Source: Halococcus hamelinensis 100A6
Lineage (GTDB): Archaea > Halobacteriota > Halobacteria > Halobacteriales > Halococcaceae
DNA length: 64,000 nucleotides
Assembly: GCF_000336675.1 (NCBI RefSeq)
Contig: NZ_AOMB01000003.1
Coordinates: forward strand, 83,973 to 147,972
Direction: 5' to 3'
Below, in pieces: positions 42,552 through 50,827 of this stretch (position 1 is its first letter; the number at the start of each line of letters is the position of its first letter). Made by a program: the position numbers and the translations under genes. The notes beneath the pieces were generated by a model. It ran no database searches. It saw only the letters and a program-made list of their open reading frames with translations, and was not told the DNA's origin.

Positions 42552-43049
42552 ATGGATATAACCACACTCCCGTTGGTCGCGCTTGCCGACCTGTTCCCGC
42601 GAGGCATCGCTCAATATGCACTCGGCGGATTGCTTATCGGCCTCGGCGTCGCCGTGATCTACTTGTCGACAGGCATTATCGCAGGCGCGAGTACGTTCCT
42701 CGAGTCGACGCTGTCGTACGTCTCGACAGTCCCCCGGTTCAACCGGGTGAAGTACCTTGCCTCTCGAAACTGGCGTGTCGTATTTACGCTAGGTATCGTC
42801 GGTGGAGCCGCTATCTACGCACTCGCTCTCGGTGAGTTCGGCTGGACGACCAATGTACAGTGGTGGCGCCTCCTCGGCGGTGGATTCCTCGTTGGTGTGG
42901 GAACACGGGTCGGGAAGGGGTGCACCTCCGGGCACGGCGTCTGTGGAGTCGGTTCACTGTCCCAAACCTCACTTGTGAACGTTGGGACGTTCATGGTCGT
43001 CGCCATTGGCACGGCCCAAGTCGTCGCCGCAATGGGGGTGGCACCATGA
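42552..43049 (+). CDS. YeeE/YedE (TsuA-like) transporter, first half
   Basis: The 165-residue membrane protein has four to five helices and the loop GKGCTSGHGVCGVGSLS with C124 and C131. This corresponds to one of the two pore-lining repeats of thiosulfate transporter TsuA. In bacteria both repeats lie in one chain of about 350 residues; here they are separate. The stop overlaps the start of the second half (ATGA), so the two are made together. It sits 24 bases after the rhodanese-lactamase gene. It probably imports thiosulfate or another sulfane-sulfur compound. Confidence 0.88.
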   Translation: MDITTLPLVALADLFPRGIAQYALGGLLIGLGVAVIYLSTGIIAGASTFLESTLSYVSTVPRFNRVKYLASRNWRVVFTLGIVGGAAIYALALGEFGWTTNVQWWRLLGGGFLVGVGTRVGKGCTSGHGVCGVGSLSQTSLVNVGTFMVVAIGTAQVVAAMGVAP

Positions 43050-43519
43050 GCGGTGATGACGACCACGGATTCGCGTCTACACTCGCAATCCTGCTCGGGG
43101 GCCTCGTGTTCGGGTTTGGACTCGGACTCAGTGGAATGGCAAAACCTGAAATCGTACTGGACTTCCTCCAGTTCCGCGACTTCGGCCTGTTGTTCGTCAT
43201 GGGCGGGGCCGCTGTCGTCTCAGGAGTGACGTTCTTCGTCGCGACGAATTTCCTCAACCATGCACCTTTGACCGGACGCAGGTACACTCGCCGCCTGAAG
43301 ACATTCGATAAGAACGTTCCTATCGGCGGAGTAATCTTCGGGGTCGGTTGGGGGCTTTCAGGGATCTGTCCCGGAGCAGCGTACGCAAGCGTTGGTCTCG
43401 GCAACGTTGCCATCTTGTGGGCTATCCTCGGGATGTTCCTCGGGGCATACGCTCAGGGCTTTGTTCGTTCCTCTCGCACTGACGAGAGTGATGCCGTAAC
43501 TGCTACCTCCAGCGACTGA
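43046..43519 (+). CDS. YeeE/YedE (TsuA-like) transporter, second half
   Basis: The 157-residue membrane protein has VFGFGLGLSGMAKPEIVLDFLQF and a second repeat VIFGVGWGLSGICPGAAYASVGLGN, where C108 is the pore cysteine. It begins inside the stop codon of the first half. The two halves together reproduce a full YeeE. The C-terminal tail (RSSRTDESDAVTATSSD) is cytoplasmic and acidic. Confidence 0.88.
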   Translation: MSGDDDHGFASTLAILLGGLVFGFGLGLSGMAKPEIVLDFLQFRDFGLLFVMGGAAVVSGVTFFVATNFLNHAPLTGRRYTRRLKTFDKNVPIGGVIFGVGWGLSGICPGAAYASVGLGNVAILWAILGMFLGAYAQGFVRSSRTDESDAVTATSSD

Positions 43520-43614
43520 ACACCTCATGATTCGAAATAACAACTCGCCAGGAAAGCAGACAGAGTATTGCTCGGTTAAGAAAATAGCGTGCACGAACAA
43601 GGGAGAGAACTGAG

Positions 43615-43764
43615 ATGTTGGGATTAGAGATTATGAGTGGGTCAGCAGAGGCGATGCTGACTATGGGGTTAGTCCTCGTTGAGGCTATTGCTCTCTACGT
43701 GGGATACGGCGCTCTAACTGGCCTCATCGGATCACAGGTTCTAGATGTAGTCGGGGGCGATTGA
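43615..43764 (+). CDS. 49-residue single-helix membrane protein (DUF7512-like)
   Basis: The short frame reads MLGLEIMSGSAEAMLTMGLV, LVEAIALYVGYGALTGLIGS, QVLDVVGGD, then stop. One membrane helix (MLTMGLVLVEAIALYVGYGAL) has a buried glutamate. Small proteins of this pattern sit directly before TauE-type exporters in haloarchaea. The next gene starts 2 bases after the stop, so they are coupled. GGGAGAG about 9 bases before the ATG is a plausible ribosome site. It is possibly a small subunit of the exporter. Confidence 0.7.
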   Translation: MLGLEIMSGSAEAMLTMGLVLVEAIALYVGYGALTGLIGSQVLDVVGGD

Positions 43765-43766
43765 GG

Positions 43767-44765
43767 ATGGAGTTCTTTGGGTTGACCCTGCTGATGGTAG
43801 GGCTATTCATTGGGTTCGGCCTGCTCATCGGGATTCTATTTGGATTCTTTGGAATGGGTGGGTCATTCCTCGTGACGCCGGCCTTGCTGGTACTGGGATA
43901 TCCCTCAACAGTCGCGGTCGGAAGTGGCCTGGCGTTCGTGTTCGGGACGAGTGTCATCGGTGCACTCCGTCATCGCCACCATGGACAAGTCGACTACAAA
44001 CTTGCGCTCATCATGATCGTCGCTATGACGATCGGCATTGAAGCCGGGAAAAGTGTTGTATTCTTTTTGGATGCAACGGGCATCGCTGACGTCGTTATCA
44101 GCATCGCGTATATTGGGCTTCTCGCGGTTGTCGGTCTATTCACACTACGCGATGCATGGAATTCAGAGGGCTCCGATTCGACTGGACGTAACTTGTCCGA
44201 TTGGGTGCAATCTCTCCATCTACCACCAATGGTGACGCTGCGTGGTAATGTTCGGATATCCGGCACCATCATCTTCGCAGTTGGATTCGTCATCGGCGTA
44301 CTCTCTGGATTCCTTGGTGTCGGTGGTGGATTCCTATTGATGCCTGCGATGATGTACGGCCTCGGTGTCCCAGCTGCTATCGCTGTCGGAACGGACATCC
44401 TTCAGATAACCATTTCGGGGGCGTTTGGTGCATTTCGCTATGCACAGTCTGGATCCGTCGTATTACCAGTCGTTGGCGCATTGCTTGCCGGAAGCGCACT
44501 CGGCGCACGTATCGGTGCAGGTGCGACGCAGCTTGTTGAAGAAGACGCAATCAAGGGATACTTCGCGGCAATGCTACTTGCGGGGAGTGTGGCCGTTGCA
44601 GCAAAAGAACTTGGGGCTGCATACGGCATAGGTATCCTGAACACGGTGAGTGTCGGGCTAATCTTCGGTGCGGCGATTCTCGTTAGTGGTGCAGTCGTCC
44701 TCGCCGCTATCTGCCGTCTCCGGAACGATAGCACAGGGACGGTGTGTCAACTCACCACTACCTGA
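43767..44765 (+). CDS. TauE/SafE family sulfite exporter
   Basis: The 332-residue protein has eight or nine membrane helices in two halves. Each half has the family glycine motif: GFFGMGGSFLVTPALLVLGYPSTVAVGSGLAFV and GFLGVGGGFLLMPAMMYGLGVPAAIAVGTDILQ. Members export sulfite, sulfoacetate or taurine-derived anions. In this operon it would remove sulfite made by the persulfide dioxygenase. ATG 43767 is preferred over the TTG at 43761, which overlaps the preceding gene. Confidence 0.9.
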   Translation: MEFFGLTLLMVGLFIGFGLLIGILFGFFGMGGSFLVTPALLVLGYPSTVAVGSGLAFVFGTSVIGALRHRHHGQVDYKLALIMIVAMTIGIEAGKSVVFFLDATGIADVVISIAYIGLLAVVGLFTLRDAWNSEGSDSTGRNLSDWVQSLHLPPMVTLRGNVRISGTIIFAVGFVIGVLSGFLGVGGGFLLMPAMMYGLGVPAAIAVGTDILQITISGAFGAFRYAQSGSVVLPVVGALLAGSALGARIGAGATQLVEEDAIKGYFAAMLLAGSVAVAAKELGAAYGIGILNTVSVGLIFGAAILVSGAVVLAAICRLRNDSTGTVCQLTTT

Positions 44766-45049
44766 TCAATCGTCACCTTCCTGAGGGAGAGGCCTTTTTC
44801 AGAGTGGCTGAATGTGACCGGTTTCACAATATGGAAGTCGTATCGGTCCCCAGCAATTTCCTGGCATTGTGGAATGGTCACAATCGAAAAGCGACTTGGT
44901 AGCGTAGATGAGCGCTTCGTTACTCTTCCCAGATAAAGGTGGAGGCTAATGATAACCCCTCTTTCGACCAACGAGTAGGTATACAAATATCAAAGTTGAC
45001 ATTCTGATCCAGGTGACTTAAGTACCTCAAGTGTGTAGTTGTGGATGCA

Positions 45050-46171
45050 ATGAGCAATACTGGATACGGTGCGGCAGAGGTCGCACAGCGCATACAAAAT
45101 GAGGAAGCGGACCCACTCATTCTCGATGTACGGCGCGAGGAGGACTTCGAGGAGTGGCAGCTCCCCGGAAGCACGAATCTGCCTATCTACGATGAACTCC
45201 TCGAACACGATTACTCTACCCTCAAGGGGCACCTCGACGAACTTCCAGAGAACAGAGAGATCATCCTCGTCTGCATTGCTGGTATCACATCCGGTCGTGC
45301 TGCAGAGTTCCTCCGCGAGCACGGGTACGATGCCGAATCCATCAACGACGGGATGAATGGCTGGGGTCGTGTCCACCGCCAGTACGACATCGAAGAAAGC
45401 GACGGTATCGTGCAAATCGTTCGCCCTGGGACGGGATGTGTCTCGTACCTGGTCCACGATAGTAACGAAGGCGTCGTTGTCGATCCGACACAGTACATCG
45501 ACGAGTATCTGAATGCCGCCGATGACCGGGACGTAGAGATCGTCGGTGTCGCTGATACTCACGCCCATGCGGATCACGTCTCCGGGGCGCGGCGACTCGC
45601 TGGCGAACTCGACGTTCCTTACTACCTCCATAGTGAGGACGCCGGTAGCCTCGATCGTGTGGATGAGGTGACCAACGGCGATACTATCGGCGTTGGCGAC
45701 CGCGATCTCGATGTGATTCATTCGCCCGGTCACACGCCAGGAAGTACTTCCTTCGAATATGGTGACACGCTTCTCTCGGGGGACACGCTGTTCCTCCGGA
45801 GTGTTGGTCGCCCCGACCTCGAAGACAGCTCTGAGGACGCTGTTCGTGAGGCTGCGAGCCTGCTGTTCGAGAGTCTGGATGACCTACTCGACTTTGACGA
45901 CAAAGCGGTCGTCCTCCCGGGTCACTTCAGCGACGAAGAGGTCCGACCGCTCGCAACGGAGCTCGGCGAACTCCGTGAGGAGGCAACCAACGAATTGCTG
46001 AGTTACGTTGAGGACGGCGACGAGGAGTCATTCGTCGAGACGATCGTCGAGAGCCTCGCAGATGAACCCGCGAATTACAACGAGATCAAACAGATCAATT
46101 GGGGAAAGGAGCAACCTGGAGACGACGTCGAGGAACTCGAACTCGGCCCCAACAACTGCGCAGCTAACTAG
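45050..46171 (+). CDS. Rhodanese-metallo-beta-lactamase fusion, copy 2
   Basis: The 373-residue paralogue of the protein at 41343 has rhodanese C75 in LVCIAGITS. The lactamase ligands are THAHADH (H171, H173, D175, H176), H228 in SPGHTPGS, D245 in LSGDT and a C-terminal PGHFSDEE. The ending VEELELGPNNCAAN matches copy 1. The rhodanese loop differs (CIAGITS against CAKGGSS), which suggests a different sulfur donor. A 284-base spacer separates it from TauE, so it may have its own promoter. An MFS carrier follows after 21 bases. Confidence 0.9.
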   Translation: MSNTGYGAAEVAQRIQNEEADPLILDVRREEDFEEWQLPGSTNLPIYDELLEHDYSTLKGHLDELPENREIILVCIAGITSGRAAEFLREHGYDAESINDGMNGWGRVHRQYDIEESDGIVQIVRPGTGCVSYLVHDSNEGVVVDPTQYIDEYLNAADDRDVEIVGVADTHAHADHVSGARRLAGELDVPYYLHSEDAGSLDRVDEVTNGDTIGVGDRDLDVIHSPGHTPGSTSFEYGDTLLSGDTLFLRSVGRPDLEDSSEDAVREAASLLFESLDDLLDFDDKAVVLPGHFSDEEVRPLATELGELREEATNELLSYVEDGDEESFVETIVESLADEPANYNEIKQINWGKEQPGDDVEELELGPNNCAAN

Positions 46172-46192
46172 ATCTCCAGGCGACTTTTATCG

Positions 46193-47470
46193 ATGTCATA
46201 CGCGCAGGGCATTCGACGAAACTGGTCGCAGTTCGCCTTACAGTTGCTGACCGTTTTTGCGGTTGGGTTGACTATCGGGACTGAACGTAACGTCGTCCCA
46301 GTACTTGGTCGCAACGTACTGGGCGTTGAGTCGATGCTGGTTATTGGCTCATTTGTGGTGAGCTTCGGCTTCGTCAAAGCCCTGCTCAACCTCTACGGAG
46401 GGAAATGGTCAGAGACCTACGGTCGGAAACCTATCCTCATCATCGGGTGGCTTGTGGCACTTCCAATTCCTCTCGTTCTCGTCTACGCGCCGAACTGGTG
46501 GTGGATCACGCTCGGAAACGTGCTCCTAGGTATCAACCAAGGACTCGCCTGGAGTATGAGCGTCAACGCAAAAATCGACCTTGCTGGGAGCGATACACGC
46601 GGGCTTGCTGTGGGTCTTGATGAGGCGTTTGGTTACGGTGGCGTCGCTGTTGGTACATGGATAACGGGTCTTCTCGCCGCAGAGTATGGGCTTCGCCCCG
46701 AACCGTTCTACTTCCTCGCAGGGGTCATCATGATTGCGCTTATCATCTCAATTCTGTTCGTAGAGGAAACACTTCCATTCGCCCAAGCTGAAGCTGAGGC
46801 TGAGAACGATAGTGATTCGGATGCCAACCTCCCATTTAGGTCAGTACTGAAACGGGCGACATGGGGCGACCGAACGCTGTTTGCCGCGGCACAGGCCGGG
46901 AGCATCGAGAAATTTGTCGATGCACTTGTCTGGATTGCCTACCCATTGTACCTGACGAGTGCCGGACTATCGGTTGCACAGGTTGGCGTCGTCGTCGGTG
47001 TCTACGGCGGTGTTTGGGGAGTACTCCAACTCTACACCGGGAAACTCGCGGACGATATCGGGCGGCGGCCCCCCGTCATTGCGGGAATGTTCATCGCTGG
47101 CCTGGGTGTACTCGCGACCGTACTCGTGACAGGATATTGGGTGTGGATCCTAACTGCCGGTGTTACCGGTATTGGGATGGCACTACTCTATCCGAACTTG
47201 ATCACAGTCGCCAGTGACGCCGCTCATCCTTCGTGGCGCGCGACTGGGCTCGGTGTCTATCGTATGTGGCGAGACGCGGGATACGGCTTCGGCGCGATCT
47301 TGATTGGTATAACGGCGGACCTAATTTCCACGGAGGCTCCGTTCTACGCCGTCGCAATCGCAATGTTCGTTTCTGGGGGTGTGACCATCTTTCTGATGCG
47401 TGAAACCCATCCAAACCACACTGACTCCTTCACTGGTAAGCAACAGCCACACTCAGTCGATGGCAAATAG
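46193..47470 (+). CDS. MFS transporter of the sulfur cluster
   Basis: The 425-residue carrier has twelve predicted helices. Motif A is GGKWSETYGRKPILIIG in the first half and GKLADDIGRRPPVIAG in the second. The central loop is acidic (AEAEAENDSDSDANLPF). It lies 21 bases after the second rhodanese-lactamase gene and is probably cotranscribed. The substrate is not evident; context suggests a sulfur compound or organic anion. Confidence 0.88.
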   Translation: MSYAQGIRRNWSQFALQLLTVFAVGLTIGTERNVVPVLGRNVLGVESMLVIGSFVVSFGFVKALLNLYGGKWSETYGRKPILIIGWLVALPIPLVLVYAPNWWWITLGNVLLGINQGLAWSMSVNAKIDLAGSDTRGLAVGLDEAFGYGGVAVGTWITGLLAAEYGLRPEPFYFLAGVIMIALIISILFVEETLPFAQAEAEAENDSDSDANLPFRSVLKRATWGDRTLFAAAQAGSIEKFVDALVWIAYPLYLTSAGLSVAQVGVVVGVYGGVWGVLQLYTGKLADDIGRRPPVIAGMFIAGLGVLATVLVTGYWVWILTAGVTGIGMALLYPNLITVASDAAHPSWRATGLGVYRMWRDAGYGFGAILIGITADLISTEAPFYAVAIAMFVSGGVTIFLMRETHPNHTDSFTGKQQPHSVDGK

Positions 47471-47595
47471 GTGAGCGGCAATTTGCAAGTACCCACCTAT
47501 TGTATATCGAGATGATTCAATCGTAGACGAAAAGGTTCCACCATTACTAGCAGAGAACATCCGTCTTACCGGCGTAGGAGTGCAAAATTGTATCG

Positions 47596-47607
47596 CTTGT
47601 GCACAAG
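47596..47607. promoter_or_regulatory. Perfect 12-base palindrome before the TrmB-like regulator
   Basis: CTTGTGCACAAG reads the same on both strands. It ends just before TTTTAC (47610-47615), a TATA-like box about 31-36 nt upstream of the ATG at 47646. The placement suits autoregulation by the regulator itself. Confidence 0.5.
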
Positions 47608-47645
47608 TCTTTTACTCACCCACCGACTACTAATTCGTGATAACT

Positions 47646-48047
47646 ATGCCAGAGTCGATGTCTGCACAGCTCCAACAGGACATGGAGTGCGAAGGTCTGC
47701 TCGAATGTTTCCACGGACTCAAGCAACTGGATAGAGAGTGCTTCGAAGTGCTTGTAAACGCCACAGAGTCGCTCACAGTCGATGAAATCGCGGACGCTGT
47801 GGACCGTGAGCGCTCAACTGCGTATCGCTCTATTCAGCGGCTTCTCCAGACCGGATTCATCCAGAAAGAGCAGGTCAACTACGAGCAGGGTGGTTACTAC
47901 CACGTCTATTCCCCAAGCGATCCCACAAAGATTACGAACGATATGCAGCGGATGCTCAACGACTGGTATGCAATGATGGGGCAGCTCATACAAGAGTTCG
48001 AAACCAAATACGAGCAAACAGAAACGGCAGCACCCGCTGAAGGATAG
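47646..48047 (+). CDS. TrmB-like HTH regulator of the sulfur cluster
   Basis: The 133-residue protein has a winged helix (SLTVDEIADAVDRERSTAYRSIQRLLQTGFIQKEQVNYEQGGYYHVY) and a C-terminal amphipathic helix (ITNDMQRMLNDWYAMMGQLIQEFE) suited to dimerisation. C13 and C18 (MECEGLLECF) near the N-terminus could sense sulfane sulfur by persulfide formation; that is inference. It is the last gene of the cluster, with a palindromic site in its promoter. An in-frame GTG at 47637 is an alternative start. Confidence 0.8.
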   Translation: MPESMSAQLQQDMECEGLLECFHGLKQLDRECFEVLVNATESLTVDEIADAVDRERSTAYRSIQRLLQTGFIQKEQVNYEQGGYYHVYSPSDPTKITNDMQRMLNDWYAMMGQLIQEFETKYEQTETAAPAEG

Positions 48048-48143
48048 TACCGGTCACAGTACCAGCGATCTCTCGTCGATATCGGTCTTCTCAAACAACC
48101 TCTCTATTCAATCAGTATGCCTCGGACTCGCTTCTGGAACCCG

Positions 48144-48488
48144 TTAGATGTCTTCTGATTCCCATTCTGCTAGTTGCTCAACACCCGCCTCTAAGAACGC
48201 CTCGCGACGATTTTTCAGGAATGTCAGCGCACTAGCGACATCGACGTTTGCCCCTAGACGTTCCCATACAAACGCCGGTTGCCGTTCACTGAGATCAACT
48301 CCAAAATCAGCAGCAATACGATCTCGAACCTCACTACTGAAAACTGCTTGCCATGTTGACGGAAGGCTCTCAGCATCTTTTTCTCGAGGGACAAGTCGGT
48401 GACGAGCGCAGTAATCGATCACAACGCGCGTCTTCGGACCAGCCTCCGCGTAATCTGTAATGCGGCGTTTGGTCTCAGGGTTGGACAT
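48144..48488 (-). CDS. Uncharacterised haloarchaeal protein
   Basis: The 114-residue soluble protein begins MSNPETKRRITDYAEAGPKT and continues VVIDYCARHRLVPREKDAES, WQAVFSSEVRDRIAADFGVD and ALTFLKNRREAFLEAGVEQL. It is mostly alpha-helical. The ATG at 48488 is preferred over the longer frame to 48611, whose added residues are not acidic. Neighbours are mobile or toxin-antitoxin genes. I do not recognise the family. Confidence 0.5.
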   Translation of the reverse strand: MSNPETKRRITDYAEAGPKTRVVIDYCARHRLVPREKDAESLPSTWQAVFSSEVRDRIAADFGVDLSERQPAFVWERLGANVDVASALTFLKNRREAFLEAGVEQLAEWESEDI

Positions 48489-48727
48489 ACCGATTCGAGA
48501 GGATCCAGTTGCATATATTGTCGTGTTTTTGAGAGTGCGAATCCGGGTGACCTCTCGGGTAGAGATATCTGATAACACCTCTGCTCTATACCACATTCTG
48601 AATTTATACATATATCATATTTCTAGCGTGATATCCATCGCTAGAAACATCTGTTTTCAACACCAACCAGAAAATCGCCGTTCTTTATATACTAAGATCC
48701 GGTGCCGTTAGGCAGCCAGAATTCACC

Positions 48728-48790
48728 ATGCAAATCGCCGCCTACGTTCGTGTTTCAACTGATAATCAGATCGAGGAGTCCGCTCGAAAT
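48728..48790 (+). pseudogene. N-terminal stub of a serine recombinase
   Basis: The frame reads MQIAAYVRVSTDNQIEESA and then loses similarity. AYxRVSTxxQ is the start of resolvase/invertase-type serine recombinases, including the catalytic serine. About 170 residues or more are missing. Another frame over 48790-48902 ends GDLLVEVVVKSIEEPAISLR and may be the tail of a second lost gene. Confidence 0.7.
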
Positions 48791-48885
48791 CGTCTTAGGC
48801 AAACCAGAGTTCAACGGTCGGAACCATGGTTCCCTCCACGGCGATCTGTTAGTGGAGGTTGTCGTCAAGAGTATCGAAGAGCCCG

Positions 48886-49407
48886 CTATTTCTCTTCGCT
48901 GAGGAGGTCGTCGATAAATCTGAAGCCATTGACGAACGTCACAGCGTCGCCATACCCGTCACTCGCGAGAACGGTCTCTGCTCCCTCTCCAGCGGCAATG
49001 TCGGTCGTGTAGATATAGGCGTGGCTCGCATCGCCTGAGCTGAGTGCCTGTATCGCGAGCGCACCGAGAGCCGGATCGGCACGCTCGATCTCGTCGGCTG
49101 GTCGACCGTCAGCATTCGCGATATAGCGTTGAATGCCGTCCATCGTCTTCGAAACGGCCGGGTTCGTGTAATCCAGTGGCTCAGCGATGCGAACCCATCC
49201 GTCATCAATGGCAGCATCAACTGGAATCGCTTCGATTTCGATACTCTCGCTGGTGTCGGTCGTGGTCAGTTCCTCATAGACACGCTCGGGGACAGCGAAC
49301 ACGATTCCATTTCGTTGAGCGAACGTCCGAACCCGCCGATAGCGCTGATTGTCGGGGGCTCCGAGCGCGACGAAGAACCCAGTGTCCGCAATGTGGAGGA
49401 CGCTCAC
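48886..49407 (-). CDS. PIN-domain-like toxin
   Basis: The 173-residue protein starts VLHIADTGFFVALGAP with D8 as the first PIN metal ligand, then VFAVPERVYEELTT (second acidic site). Later ERADPALGALAIQAL and IYTTDIAAGEGAETVLAS provide the remaining acidic residues, ending in FVNGFRFIDDLLSEE. It starts with GTG and overlaps the upstream HTH gene by 4 bases, the usual antitoxin-toxin arrangement. It is expected to be an endoribonuclease neutralised by its neighbour. Confidence 0.78.
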   Translation of the reverse strand: MSVLHIADTGFFVALGAPDNQRYRRVRTFAQRNGIVFAVPERVYEELTTTDTSESIEIEAIPVDAAIDDGWVRIAEPLDYTNPAVSKTMDGIQRYIANADGRPADEIERADPALGALAIQALSSGDASHAYIYTTDIAAGEGAETVLASDGYGDAVTFVNGFRFIDDLLSEEK

Positions 49408-49991
49408 TCGTCGAGGTTCTCGGCGTCGACCACATCTGCGAGCGACGCACCAGAATCCTCGAGCGCGAAGTGTTCGTGGACGATCGGCCGGAGAGCCTGG
49501 AGGATCACTTCGGCTTCGAGTGGCGACATATCGAGGTCCTCGGCCACGAGGCGATGGGTGGTTTCGCCCTGTTCACGAGCGAGAGTGTGGGTGAGTGCGG
49601 TCGCGAGGCCGTGAATCCCACGACGGTCGATATACGAATCGATGGTCTCGTTGGTCGCTCGGCGTGCGACTGCGGCAACGAGAGCGGGTGAGATAGTGTA
49701 TTCACGCTTGTTGTCGGCGGTTAATGTGAGCTCGATATCGATGGCTGTGTACCGCTGTGGTTGTGTGTCACTCGTCGAAGTGAGAACGCCAGCGTCGACG
49801 AGCTGGTTCACGTACGTGTAGGCAGTCCCCTGTGAAATCTCAAGAGCGTCGATGAGTTCGCCGACGGTCGCCTCGTCTTCGCAGTAGATATGCGTGTAGA
49901 TGCGGGCGAGCTGGGTCTCTTCGAGAAGGTCGGCGATCGAGAGAAAGTCACGAACGATGTTGTCTTCCTCCCGTGGAGCGGTCTGTGACAT
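49404..49991 (-). CDS. HTH antitoxin-like partner (DUF7437-like)
   Basis: The 195-residue protein has a winged helix at about 15-75 (LEETQLARIYTHIYCEDEATVGELIDALEISQGTAYTYVNQLVDAGVL), followed by a regulatory domain with ISPALVAAVARRATNETIDSYIDRRGI. The C-terminus is acidic. It precedes and overlaps the PIN gene by 4 bases (GTGA). Likely a transcriptional autorepressor and antitoxin of the pair. Confidence 0.78.
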   Translation of the reverse strand: MSQTAPREEDNIVRDFLSIADLLEETQLARIYTHIYCEDEATVGELIDALEISQGTAYTYVNQLVDAGVLTSTSDTQPQRYTAIDIELTLTADNKREYTISPALVAAVARRATNETIDSYIDRRGIHGLATALTHTLAREQGETTHRLVAEDLDMSPLEAEVILQALRPIVHEHFALEDSGASLADVVDAENLDE

Positions 49992-50052
49992 GGGTGAAAG
50001 CTCTGTTTATAGATTATACGTAATCTGCAATAAGTCTGGCGGAGCGCTCAAC

Positions 50053-50082
50053 GGAAGTTGAGACTGGCGCTCTCAATGCATA
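50053..50082 (+). repeat. Dispersed repeat, copy 3
   Basis: GAAGTTGAGACT, GGC, GCTCTCAATGCATAG. The preceding GCGCTCAAC and the internal GTTGAG...GCGCTC can form a local hairpin. It lies in the 184-base spacer between the HTH antitoxin gene and the next leftward gene. Confidence 0.6.
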
Positions 50083-50175
50083 GCGAAAAGAGAAGCTGGT
50101 CCAATGGAACACTGGTCGCTCTTCAGTCTGGTCTGCTACCAAAGGAAGGTTCCTCGCAGCTAGCAACCAAGTGGC

Positions 50176-50706
50176 TCACTTTTCCGCCGGCGCTCCCTCA
50201 CTGTCGAATTCTCGGCTAAGAAGGTATCCCGCGATTGCCGCTGTTGGGATCGTCAGCCACCCGATCCCGATAGTCCCAAGAATCCCAAAGAGAACAAACC
50301 CCATCCCAAATTCGGCAAGTGCCACGGGTGATGCAACTGATGCAACGAATCCGGAGAGGCTGGAATATTGCTCAACCGTGAACAGTATCATTGCTATTGG
50401 AGATATCGAAATCCAACCCGTTAACCCCCCAGCGAGTGCGCCACGAAGGGGCAGCGTCCATCGATCAGTGGACTCAACGATGAGTCGCCACATCGCTCGT
50501 CCGACAAGGCCGCTAACGATACCGGCAGTACCAACGACAGCGACCAAATCAGTTATCGACCCCAGGGCGGCAGCTATGTCGGCTCCACTGAAGCCATTGT
50601 AGAGTGTCTCGGTGTTGCTCGTATATCCTCCAATAATCTGAACCAGAGCCATCTCTACGGCTGCTAAGAGTCCAAACGTCTCTGTCGCACCATATTCTTT
50701 GTTCAT
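50176..50706 (-). CDS. Polytopic membrane protein of unknown function
   Basis: The 176-residue product has four hydrophobic segments: TFGLLAAVEMALVQIIGGY, GSITDLVAVVGTAGIVSGLVG, GALAGGLTGWISISPIAMILF, and GMGFVLFGILGTIGIGWLTIPTAAIAGYLL. A cytoplasmic linker contains WRLIVESTDRWTLPLR. ATG 50706 is preferred; the frame stays open to 50766. It has no recognised motif, and dispersed repeats flank it on both sides. Confidence 0.5.
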   Translation of the reverse strand: MNKEYGATETFGLLAAVEMALVQIIGGYTSNTETLYNGFSGADIAAALGSITDLVAVVGTAGIVSGLVGRAMWRLIVESTDRWTLPLRGALAGGLTGWISISPIAMILFTVEQYSSLSGFVASVASPVALAEFGMGFVLFGILGTIGIGWLTIPTAAIAGYLLSREFDSEGAPAEK

Positions 50707-50827
50707 ACACTCGGCATTTTCTTCTCGTAGTGCTACCATGATAAGAGCTAGTGAGAACGATACCATCTCAGTAAAGCCATGAGCGGCTACCAGCGGAGTG
50801 ATGCTGTAGGTTTAAACTAGTCACTGG

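Noticed and set aside
41598..42614. A 338-codon frame antisense to the first rhodanese-lactamase gene
   Set aside because: Same reason: shadow of a well-supported enzyme gene.
44747..44986. A leftward frame ending KPVTFSHSEKGLSLRKVTIDQVVVS, convergent on TauE
   Set aside because: The sequence has some coding look but starts in AT-rich DNA, overlaps the TauE end, and matches nothing I know. Not supported enough to call.
45005..45733. A 240-codon frame antisense to the second rhodanese-lactamase gene
   Set aside because: It mirrors a gene with complete active-site motifs and has no homology-like pattern of its own.
48790..48902. Peptide ending GDLLVEVVVKSIEEPAISLR, reminiscent of a DnaJ C-terminal strand
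   Set aside because: Too short and without a start. The similarity is to a common strand pattern and could be chance.
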